The translations under genes were made by a program, and so were the position numbers. The notes beneath the pieces were generated by a model, which was given only the letters and a program-made list of their open reading frames with translations, did no database searches and was not told the DNA's origin. Below are positions 1-5,891 of a DNA stretch of 6,586 nucleotides, piece after piece. This DNA is from Pseudopedobacter sp043763845 (GTDB lineage: Bacteria; Bacteroidota; Bacteroidia; Sphingobacteriales; Sphingobacteriaceae), in NCBI GenBank assembly GCA_043763845.1, contig JAYULE010000196.1, forward strand, positions 1 through 6,586, read 5' to 3'. Numbering within the stretch: position 1 is the stretch's first letter; each line of letters begins with the position of its first letter.

Positions 1-2700
1 AATTTTGCCATTAGTATCTACCAATAAAATGCCATCAAGACTTGCCTCAAGGTGTGCTTCTAGTAAAGCTTTACGGTATTCGAGCTGAGACAATGTAACT
101 TTTTGTTCGTTAATATCTAAGCCAATACCAATGTATCCCACAAATTCACCATTAGGTAAAAAACGCGGGTTAGCGGTAAATAAATGCCATTTGTATACGC
201 CATCATGCCGCCTAACTCTTACAGCAGGAATAGTGTATGGTTCTCTTTTTTCAAATGCTGGCACATAAATTTCAAATACTTTTTTTATATCATCGGGGTG
301 GATGGTGTTGTCCCATGCTTTACCAATAGCTTCTTGATGATTTTGGCCCGTATATTCTAACCATGTTTTATTCCAATAGCTTATTGTGGCATTTACATCT
401 GGATTTATTATATAACTTACAATAGGTAAATTATCGGCTAATAAACGATAACGGTTTTCGCTTTCTATTAATTGGTTTTGCAATTCTTTTAATTTGGTAA
501 TATCGGTATTTGTACCTAACCATTTAATTATTTTACCCCCATTATCCATTATGGGTACGCTGCGGGTTAAAAATTCTCGAAACTTACCATCAGCACCCTT
601 TATTGGAAATATCATTTCGAAGGGTAGCCCACTTTCAATAGCTTTTTGCCAATTTTTCATTACCAAAGGAAGAATTTTTGGGTCATGCACCAATTGCCAA
701 CCCCACCCTTCCATTTCTTCAAAAGTTGTACCAGTATATTCATACCATGTTTTATTATACCAATAAATCCAGCCATCGGCATTAGCCATCCATGCAAGGT
801 TTGCTATATTTTCAGCTAAACCACTAAATTGCGCTTCGCTTTCTTTAATTTTATGGTTTAATAAAGCTTGTGTGGTTACTTCGGTAGCAATCATACCTAA
901 ACCATCAATTTGATTATTTGCATTATAATTGGGGAAAATAACAAAGTTATAATACTTAACATTGCTTTCATCGTTTTGTAAAATAGTAACGGGCGCCTCA
1001 ACTGCATTATAAGATATGCCTGTGTTATAAACTTTTCCAAAAATTTCCTTAAAGCCTTGCTCTTCAAGTTCGGGCAATACTTCAAAATATTTTTTGCCAA
1101 TTATATCTTTTCCTTTACCCCAAATATCTATGATAGATTTGTTTGCAATAGATATAATAAAATCTTCACTTTGTAAAATGCCAATGGCCGATGGAGAAGA
1201 GTAAATAAGATTATGTAAAAGTCGCTCGCTTTCTACAACTTTTTGCCTAGCAATAACTTGTTCGGTAACATTGGTTGCAACCGATATAACTCCATCTATT
1301 TCATTAAAATTATTATAAAAAGGTTGATAATTAAAATTTAGGTAAAGCGTTTCTATTTTGCCATAACGAATAAGCGTTAAGGGAAATTCATTTGCGGTAA
1401 AAGGTTTTCCGCTAGTTAATACGTTGTTAAGTAAAGTCTCAATACCATGTCCTTCAACCTCAGGTATTGCAGTAAATCTAGGTAAGTTAAGTACTTCATC
1501 TTTGGTTTTTCCCCATAATTTTAGTTGCCAATCGTTGGCAATTTCTATTACAAAATTTTTGCCTCTTAATAAGCAAACTGCTGCGGGTGTTTTTTGTACT
1601 AAATTTCGAAAACGTTGCTCGCTTTCTTCCACTTTTTTTCGAGCAAAAACTTGCTCGGTTACTTCGGTTGCAACCGAAATAAGACCATCTATTTCGTTTG
1701 CAAAATTATATAACGGTTTAAGTACAAAATTTACATAAATAGTTTCTTTTTTACCTTTTCGTATTAAACTAACCTCACCCTCTTTTGCACTATATGGCAT
1801 CCCGGTTGTAAATACGCCCTGTAATATCTCTTCAAAACCTTGGCCTTTCGCTTCGGAAATGGCAGCAAAAATTGGTTTATTTAACACTTGTTCTTCTGTT
1901 TTACCCCAATGCGCTAATTGTATATTATTTGCAAGTTCAACTATAAAGTTTTTGCCCCGCAACACGCACATTGCTACAGGTGCTTGTTCTACCATATCAC
2001 GAAATCTTTTTTCGATTTCTTGCTGCTTTTTTGCTTTTTCTATTTCAACAGCTTGTTTTATTGCATCGGCCTTTAATTGTTGAGCTTCGAGTAAAGATTT
2101 ATTCAATTTCCAATAAGCAAAAATAACAATGGTTAGCGCTAGTAAACTCAATATTAATAGCATTGCAGGCGCAATTAGGGTTTGCTTATAAAGTTTTTTT
2201 GAGTTTTGTTGTTGCAGGTTATTTTCACAGCTAATTATGTTGTTAACTTCGGTTCGCAAACTATCCATAATAGCTTTTGCCACTAGCATTTGTTGAACTG
2301 TTGGTGGGTGCACTTTATCAACCTCAAGCATTTTAAGCATATAGCTGTGCTTGTGTTTAGCGAAGTTCTCCACATTTACCAATCTTTTTTGTTGCTTTGG
2401 TTTTTTAGTAATAAGCTTTTTAACCGCTTTAATATTTTGGGGATATTTTTTTAGGCCTTGATTAAAGGCTTTAAGAAATTCTTTATCATGAGTTAATAAA
2501 TATCCTCTTTGCGCTGTTTCTGCTTCTCTTAAACTGCCAATACCTTTTTCAAGTTCTAAAGATAATTTTGTAGTATTATTTACCAATTCGGCAGATTTGA
2601 TAAGTGTAATAATTTTTGAATAGGAGTAAATGGAAAGTAATATCACAAAACTAATTGTGTAAATAAAAATTCTACGGAGATTTTTGTTTTGAATAGACAT
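1..2700 (-). CDS. CHASE3 / multi-PAS membrane sensor protein, probably a histidine kinase (3' end outside window)
   Basis: A single uninterrupted frame of 900 codons runs from the ATG at 2700 to the window edge; an in-frame TAA at 2707-2709 fixes the start at or after this ATG. Seen in the translation: membrane segment at about residues 11-27; an extracytoplasmic region with the CHASE3 hallmark ETAQRGYLLT at 61-70; second membrane segment at about 174-197; a charged, probably coiled-coil linker at about 198-231; PAS1 (about 232-350), PAS2 (363-481) and PAS3 (494-610) of one subtype; PAS4 (623-737) and PAS5 (751-866), which are PAS_3-like with NKTW.EYTG motifs and, in PAS4, GWGWQLVHDP; and the start of a sixth PAS at about 882. 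CHASE3 domains are extracellular sensors and PAS domains bind small ligands or relay signals. In Bacteroidota such proteins usually end in HisKA and HATPase_c, but no H-box or ATPase is in view, so the kinase call is inference. The gene stands alone after a long AT-rich leader. Confidence 0.9.
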   Translation of the reverse strand, partial: MSIQNKNLRRIFIYTISFVILLSIYSYSKIITLIKSAELVNNTTKLSLELEKGIGSLREAETAQRGYLLTHDKEFLKAFNQGLKKYPQNIKAVKKLITKKPKQQKRLVNVENFAKHKHSYMLKMLEVDKVHPPTVQQMLVAKAIMDSLRTEVNNIISCENNLQQQNSKKLYKQTLIAPAMLLILSLLALTIVIFAYWKLNKSLLEAQQLKADAIKQAVEIEKAKKQQEIEKRFRDMVEQAPVAMCVLRGKNFIVELANNIQLAHWGKTEEQVLNKPIFAAISEAKGQGFEEILQGVFTTGMPYSAKEGEVSLIRKGKKETIYVNFVLKPLYNFANEIDGLISVATEVTEQVFARKKVEESEQRFRNLVQKTPAAVCLLRGKNFVIEIANDWQLKLWGKTKDEVLNLPRFTAIPEVEGHGIETLLNNVLTSGKPFTANEFPLTLIRYGKIETLYLNFNYQPFYNNFNEIDGVISVATNVTEQVIARQKVVESERLLHNLIYSSPSAIGILQSEDFIISIANKSIIDIWGKGKDIIGKKYFEVLPELEEQGFKEIFGKVYNTGISYNAVEAPVTILQNDESNVKYYNFVIFPNYNANNQIDGLGMIATEVTTQALLNHKIKESEAQFSGLAENIANLAWMANADGWIYWYNKTWYEYTGTTFEEMEGWGWQLVHDPKILPLVMKNWQKAIESGLPFEMIFPIKGADGKFREFLTRSVPIMDNGGKIIKWLGTNTDITKLKELQNQLIESENRYRLLADNLPIVSYIINPDVNATISYWNKTWLEYTGQNHQEAIGKAWDNTIHPDDIKKVFEIYVPAFEKREPYTIPAVRVRRHDGVYKWHLFTANPRFLPNGEFVGYIGIGLDINEQKVTLSQLEYRKALLEAHLEASLDGILLVDTNGKI
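841..2007 (-). repeat. Three tandem PAS units with a 131-residue period inside the sensor gene
   Basis: Residues 232-362, 363-493 and 494-620 of the sensor protein align as successive copies. The conserved proline after the entry helix falls at 241, 372 and 503, exactly 131 residues (393 bases) apart. Shared landmarks are the LRGKNF.VE.AN stretch (units 1 and 2; degenerate LQSEDFIISIAN in unit 3), the WGK motif, the GQGFEE/GHGIET/EQGFKE helix and the closing EIDG.ISVAT.VTEQ (QIDG.GMIATEVTTQ in unit 3). Units 1 and 2 are most alike. The pattern indicates domain duplication within the gene. The DNA has diverged, so this is not a recent duplication. Confidence 0.85.
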
Positions 2701-3015
2701 GTGAACTTATTTGTAGTAATTTCTAAGTTTTAATAATAAACTATTATTTTAACTTTTCAAGTAGTTTATTTATTTAACCTGGAATAAATAATAAATATAC
2801 TGATTACACTAGCCAGCATTATCATAAGTAATAAGTAAATATAAAATTATTTACAATAAAAATGTTATTTGTACTATAAAATTATGTTATATAAATTTAT
2901 ATTTTGCTTAAAAAAATTAATATTTACTGGGTTAATTTTTCGTAAATTTTTTGTAGATTTTACTGTTACCTGGGTTAGCTTAATAAGTACAGTTTTTGTA
3001 ATGATTAGGCTGTTT

Positions 3016-3033
3016 CCTGCCTGCTGGCATGCA
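3016..3033. repeat. Degenerate single copy of the CCTGCC palindromic element
   Basis: The sequence CCTGCCTGCTGGCATGCA resembles the more regular palindromes about 80 bases away. Its remaining stem is short (TGCC at 3018-3021 with GGCA at 3026-3029). It is followed on the plus strand by eight T at 3040-3047, so it could once have worked as a plus-strand terminator, though no plus-strand gene precedes it. Confidence 0.5.
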
Positions 3034-3085
3034 ATTATCTTTTTTTTGTCTATACCCAAGCCTCCGGAAGGAACAGATTCGGCGT

Positions 3086-3117
3086 AAAAAAGGATGCCTG
3101 CCTACCGGCAGGCAGGC
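3086..3117 (-). terminator. Probable rho-independent terminator of the VOC-DUF3052 transcript
   Basis: Read on the minus strand, the 8-bp GC-rich hairpin at 3117-3096 (six-base loop that can pair further) is followed by the spacer ATCC and then six T (3091-3086). It lies 66 bases past the stop codon of the DUF3052 gene. Hairpin and T-run together fit an intrinsic terminator, formed here from one unit of the REP-like repeat. The four-base spacer is slightly longer than ideal. Confidence 0.55.
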
Positions 3118-3147
3118 CGCTACCCTGCCTACACTGGCAGGTAGGCC
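3096..3147. repeat. Tandem pair of GC-rich REP-like palindromes
   Basis: Two related units lie side by side at 3097-3118 and 3124-3147. Both start CCTGCCTAC and end in an AGG-C/T-AGGCC tail, so they are direct repeats as well as palindromes. Unit 1 has perfect 8-bp arms, GCCTGCCT (3096-3103) and AGGCAGGC (3110-3117), and stays self-complementary through the centre except for one pair. Unit 2 has 6-bp arms, CCTGCC (3124-3129) and GGCAGG (3136-3141). The GC content contrasts sharply with the AT-rich surroundings. Short intergenic palindromes like this are dispersed repeats in many bacterial genomes; whether this one is multi-copy cannot be seen from a single window. Confidence 0.7.
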
Positions 3148-3182
3148 TTGTTAACGCTTTAAAAATCGTAAATAACATTGGG

Positions 3183-3602
3183 TTACAGTTCTAGTTTACC
3201 ATGACTGTTATTATAAATTTTTCCTTTTTTAGGATGCGTAAACTTTAACGCAGACCATGTTGAGTTTATGCTTAAGCATGTGCTTTCAACTAAACCAAAA
3301 CTGTAACCGATATTAATAATATTTGTTAGTGATAGGTCGGTTTCTAGTTGTCCATTTTTTGGCCAAGAAGCCCAAAGCATTCCACTAGGTTTAAGATGCG
3401 CTTTAACTTTAGGAAAATTTTCCCTAAACTCTAACTCATTTTTAGAGAATAAATGAATATAATCGAAATTGCCACTAAGTTTAGTGGCAATTTCTAGACT
3501 TGGTAAATCAATCGTATTTTTAACCACTGCAGGCGCACTTATAAAAATAGAACGCATGCCCTCCTTAATACCCATCTTTTTAGATAAAGGATTAGTTGTC
3601 AT
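3183..3602 (-). CDS. DUF3052 family protein
   Basis: The 139-residue product matches the DUF3052 pattern as I know it: an N-terminal LSKKMGIKEGMR (residues 6-17), FDYIHLFSKN (46-55), a LKPSGMLWASWPK stretch (70-82), TDLS (88-91) and STWSALKF (114-121). The family has no established function. The GMR start and the LKPGG.LW-like motif recall the ends of a Rossmann/methyltransferase-like fold, but no SAM-binding GxGxG is present, so this is only a resemblance. No signal peptide or membrane segment is seen, so it is probably cytoplasmic. The ATG at 3602 lies four bases beyond the stop of the upstream VOC gene, so the two are very likely co-transcribed and perhaps translationally coupled. The tail after residue 122 (KKGKIYNNSHGKLEL) is polar and looks like a lineage-specific extension. 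The probable terminator lies just downstream. Confidence 0.85.
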   Translation of the reverse strand: MTTNPLSKKMGIKEGMRSIFISAPAVVKNTIDLPSLEIATKLSGNFDYIHLFSKNELEFRENFPKVKAHLKPSGMLWASWPKNGQLETDLSLTNIINIGYSFGLVESTCLSINSTWSALKFTHPKKGKIYNNSHGKLEL

Positions 3603-3606
3603 AAAT

Positions 3607-4032
3607 TTACATTTGTATTCCTGCCACGTTTATCATCCATTTGATGCCAAACTTATCAGTAAAACCTCCAAAATAATCGCCCCAAGATGCTTCTTCCATT
3701 TTCATATCAATGTCTCCATCTTTGGAAAGTCCATCGAATAATATGTCTGCTTCTTGTTTGGTTTTTGGGCTGAGCATAATATGCGTTTGATTTCCAAAAA
3801 CCATTTTATGACCGACAGATGGAACAGTATCCGAAGCCATCAATATTGTGCCCTCACCAATGGGCAGTGCAATATGCATTGTTCGGTTTTGTTCCTCTGC
3901 TGGCAATTTATCGCTATCTGGCATTTCCGACATTTTCATATTTACCGAAAATTCTCCTCCAAAAACGGATTTGTAAAACATAAATGCATCTTCGGCTTTG
4001 CCGTCGAAGTTTAAATAAGGATGTACTTTCAT
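3607..4032 (-). CDS. VOC superfamily protein, PhnB/YjdN-like
   Basis: The product has 141 residues, about the length of E. coli PhnB/YjdN. It shows the family's features in order: HPYLNFDGKAEDAFMFYKSVFGGE (residues 4-27, starting with the first beta strand and helix), MHIALPIGEGTILMASD (52-68), and the C-terminal signature WGDYFGGFTDKFGIKWMIN (117-135). Such proteins belong to the glyoxalase/bleomycin-resistance/dioxygenase (VOC) superfamily. PhnB-type members are often annotated as 3-demethylubiquinone methyltransferase-like, but they lack a demonstrated methyltransferase domain and their substrate is unknown. The leader before the ATG is A-rich without a Shine-Dalgarno sequence. The gene is first in a two-gene unit with the DUF3052 gene, which begins four bases after its stop. 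About 100 AT-rich bases without a clear terminator separate it from the reductase gene upstream, so it could have its own promoter or be read through. Confidence 0.9.
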   Translation of the reverse strand: MKVHPYLNFDGKAEDAFMFYKSVFGGEFSVNMKMSEMPDSDKLPAEEQNRTMHIALPIGEGTILMASDTVPSVGHKMVFGNQTHIMLSPKTKQEADILFDGLSKDGDIDMKMEEASWGDYFGGFTDKFGIKWMINVAGIQM

Positions 4033-4134
4033 AATTGTTGTTTTATAAATTGTTTTTAAATATAATTTATTTTTAGGAATTAAATTTACTTGCTGTATTC
4101 AACTCAATTAAAAATTAATTTACATTTCATAGCA

Positions 4135-4698
4135 TCATCCAGCTTGCTTATAAACTAAAACAATGATACCACAATCGAAACTTTGTGAATGTGTAAGCTC
4201 ATAATTTTGTTTTTTAGACACCGTTTGAAATATTGGCAATCCGCTTCCTAAAACAGCAGGATTTACAAATAAATGCAATTCATCAATCAATCGCTCTTTG
4301 ATTAGTGAGGAAACAAATTTCGCTCCACCATAAGCAATTATGTCTTTACCGTTTTGCTTTTTCAGTTTATTTACTTCATTGGCGATTTCGCCTGTTGCTA
4401 TAACTGTATTCTCCCATATTGATTTTTTGAATGTTTTTGTAAAAACAACTTTTGGAGTTTCTACCATTTTTTTTGGAAAATCCTCCACATCAGGATTTTC
4501 TAATGCTGCTGTCCAATGTGGAATAAACCCTTCTGCAAGTTTTCTGCCTAATAAAATAGTATCTACAGGTTCAGTAATGCCATTAACATAATCCAAAATG
4601 TCTGGTGTCCAAGGAAATTTCATCCAATCCATTTCTCCGTTTGTTCCTGCAATAAAACCATCTAAGGTGATTTGCACTTGTAGTTTTAACTTTCTCAT
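4135..4698 (-). CDS. Dihydrofolate reductase / RibD C-terminal family reductase
   Basis: The 187-residue product carries the hallmarks of stand-alone DHFR-like RibD_C proteins (YyaP/YwjB type): an N-terminal QITLDGFIAG (residues 9-18), then MDW (23-25), TILLGRKLAEGF (47-58, the nucleotide-binding helix region), IIAYGGAKFVSSLIKERLIDELHL (120-143), PAVLGSGLPIF (147-157) and a closing SFDCGIIVLVY (173-183). Such proteins bind NADPH with a dihydrofolate-reductase fold. They are usually not the essential FolA and their true substrates are mostly unknown. Its length is normal and no key motif is missing. The ATG follows an A-rich leader, and the conserved first strand begins at once, which supports this start. 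Inverted GTTTCC copies lie 41-78 bases upstream. The gene is separated by 97 bases from the VOC gene downstream and by 179 from the nitroreductase gene upstream. Confidence 0.88.
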   Translation of the reverse strand: MRKLKLQVQITLDGFIAGTNGEMDWMKFPWTPDILDYVNGITEPVDTILLGRKLAEGFIPHWTAALENPDVEDFPKKMVETPKVVFTKTFKKSIWENTVIATGEIANEVNKLKKQNGKDIIAYGGAKFVSSLIKERLIDELHLFVNPAVLGSGLPIFQTVSKKQNYELTHSQSFDCGIIVLVYKQAG

Positions 4699-4738
4699 TT
4701 TGATTATTTTTTAATTGTTTTTTACTCGTATGGCTTTC

Positions 4739-4776
4739 TGGAAACGTTTAGTTTCTTAAATGGTTATTAGTTTCCA
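4739..4776. repeat. Inverted repeat TGGAAAC/GTTTCCA upstream of the DHFR-like gene
   Basis: TGGAAAC at 4739-4745 and GTTTCCA at 4770-4776 are perfect 7-bp inverted copies. A third partial copy, GTTTC (4751-4755), forms a small hairpin with the first arm. The group ends 41 bases before the DHFR-like start codon, where an operator could sit. No regulator gene is adjacent, so the role is open. Confidence 0.3.
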
Positions 4777-4800
4777 ATTTAATATTTACTTTTAATTGGG

Positions 4801-4867
4801 TTGTTCAATTTTTTTAAGTCTTAAATATACTTATTCTATTTTTCGGAAAAATGTTTGAATTGAGCAA
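4801..4867. other. Weak dyads downstream of the nitroreductase gene
   Basis: TTGTTCAATT (4801-4810) and AATTGAGCAA (4858-4867) are complementary at nine of ten positions. Between them, ATTTTT/AAAAAT around CGG (4838-4852) forms a small AT-only hairpin. They lie within 80 bases after the nitroreductase stop and could help end its transcript, but there is no GC-rich stem and no following T-run on the minus strand. Confidence 0.25.
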
Positions 4868-4877
4868 TTGTAGTTAT

Positions 4878-5600
4878 TCAAGTTTCCCGATAAACCTCCC
4901 CAAAAGGAATTCGCATTCTGTCGCCCCAAACGCCTTGTTCTTCTCTAGTGCCGCAAGAAATTACCATATTAATTTCGGCACCATAGGGCAATTTTAAAAT
5001 ACTTTTCACTTTTCTGCTATCAAAACCTTCCATGGGGCAAGTGTCATATTTTTCGTTGGCCATTGCCAACATAAATGTTTGGGCTGCCAAAGCACAGGTT
5101 TTGTGAACCACAACTCGCATATCATTTTCAGATACTTGGTAAACGATTGGTCTGAAAAGCCCAATAATATTAACCATTACTTTTCTGATGAATCCTAAAA
5201 CTCCAAAAAATCGGATATACAAAAAAGGCATAATTATTCCGTAATACATTTTCCAACTTTTAATTCTTTTTGCTTGTTTCAACTCGGGACTGTTTTTATG
5301 TACATTTTGAGATTCTAAAGCCAGCATTTCTTTTTCTCTTTTGCGGTGCAAATCTTGTCTTGTAACAAAAACAACCATTTGTTGAGCAGTTTTGGCAGAT
5401 TCTTGGTCTAAACAAGCTACAGCAACTTTTCTCAGAATTTCAGGATTTACAATATGGTAAAATTCCCATAGCTGCATGTTGGAACTATTGGGAGCAAAAG
5501 TGGCTAACTCAATACAATGCTTCACTTTTTCAGCATCAATTGGTTCATTTTTATAATGCCTTACTGAGCGTCTATAATTTATTATTTCTTCTAATGTCAT
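4878..5600 (-). CDS. Nitroreductase family protein (FMN-dependent)
   Basis: The 240-residue product begins LEEIINYRRSVRHY (residues 3-16), the standard N-terminus of the nitroreductase family, whose RRS.R side chains contact the FMN phosphate. FAPNSSNMQLWEF (35-47) is the second FMN-site segment. The C-terminal half has AAQTFMLAMANEKYDTCPMEGFD (172-194) and ISCGTREEQGVWGDRMR (214-230), the usual helix and last strand with its GxR motif. Such enzymes reduce nitro groups, quinones or enones with NAD(P)H; the natural substrate is not visible here. Odd: residues about 119-151 are strongly hydrophobic with scattered basic residues (MPFLYIRFFGVLGFI and VMVNIIGLF), longer than in compact family members, which suggests a lid or membrane contact. 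Some Bacteroidota homologues may share this. The A-rich leader and motif position support the ATG at 5600. Confidence 0.9.
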   Translation of the reverse strand: MTLEEIINYRRSVRHYKNEPIDAEKVKHCIELATFAPNSSNMQLWEFYHIVNPEILRKVAVACLDQESAKTAQQMVVFVTRQDLHRKREKEMLALESQNVHKNSPELKQAKRIKSWKMYYGIIMPFLYIRFFGVLGFIRKVMVNIIGLFRPIVYQVSENDMRVVVHKTCALAAQTFMLAMANEKYDTCPMEGFDSRKVKSILKLPYGAEINMVISCGTREEQGVWGDRMRIPFGEVYRET

Positions 5601-5891
5601 TTTTAGTTTAGATTAATATTGATGTGGCAGCTTTCAACAAATACTTATGTCTTTAATTTTTAAATTCAGTTAAATTATATCCTCTATCCACTGCTAATAA
5701 AATGAAATCATTAAAAAGCATTTCCGCTCGCCCATTACAGTTTCTTATTTAAAAACCGAAGATGAAGATAACAACAAAAGCCAAAAACCATTCCGTCAAC
5801 ATGCAATATAAGCTGTACAGAATTATGAATGTAGATTGCTATTTAGTCTGCCCAACTTGTACAAAACCCAATGTTGACCGCTGCCCTGTCA
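5601..5891. other. Intergenic gap with possible vestigial coding fragments
   Basis: This 291-base gap lies between the racemase stop and the nitroreductase start and must contain the latter's promoter, which I could not recognise. Open fragments of about 30-36 codons on opposite strands (minus 5653-5748, including FILLAVDRGYNLTEF; plus 5701-5811, including RSPITVSYLKTEDEDNN) have protein-like composition but overlap, so at most one can be real. Neither has a recognisable family or a normal start and context. They could be remnants of a decayed gene or chance. Confidence 0.35.
5795..5878. repeat. 8-bp inverted repeat enclosing two TGTACA palindromes
   Basis: GTCAACAT at 5795-5802 and ATGTTGAC at 5871-5878 are perfect inverted copies 68 bases apart. 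Inside lie two 8-bp palindromes, CTGTACAG (5813-5820) and TTGTACAA (5857-5864). The structure starts 14 bases after the racemase stop codon on the minus strand. It could be a structured 3' end or a recombination scar. It has no GC-rich stem or T-run typical of a terminator. Confidence 0.35.

Larger units (their letters stand above)
2701..3182. other. AT-rich intergenic region with GC-rich palindromes
   Basis: This 482-base gap lies between the end of the DUF3052 gene and the start of the sensor gene. Positions 2701-2900 are extremely AT-rich and must hold the sensor gene's promoter and leader, but I found no good match to the Bacteroidota promoter pattern (TTTG, then TAnnTTTG). A small AT-only dyad, AATAATA/TATTATT, lies at 2732-2748. 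Open frames on both strands at about 2870-3087 overlap each other, look biased and resemble no family I know, so I do not call a gene. The right half holds the REP-like palindromes listed separately. Confidence 0.7.

Noticed and set aside
1663..1678. Perfect 16-bp palindrome TTCGGTTGCAACCGAA
   Set aside because: It lies inside the PAS coding frame, encoding the conserved SVATE residues. The equivalent position in the next PAS copy is only partly palindromic, so it is explained by codon choice.
494..2083. Several plus-strand frames of 74-104 codons
   Set aside because: All lie antisense to the continuous 900-codon sensor gene and have no family resemblance.
2869..3087. A 72-codon plus-strand frame and an opposed 61-codon minus-strand frame in the long intergenic gap
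   Set aside because: They overlap each other, are dominated by residues expected from AT-rich DNA, run into the palindromic repeat and match no family I recognise.
4033..4134. Promoter candidate TATATTTA before the VOC gene
   Set aside because: It resembles the Bacteroidota -7 element only in part, and no TTTG-like -33 element lies at the right spacing. Such strings are frequent in AT-rich DNA.
5850..5879. Integron attC-like features after the racemase stop (GTTGGGC on the minus strand, CAAC/GTTG pairing with an extruded A)
   Set aside because: The matching RYYYAAC box is not present, the stem is much too short for an attC site, and the other gaps between the small genes have no similar element.
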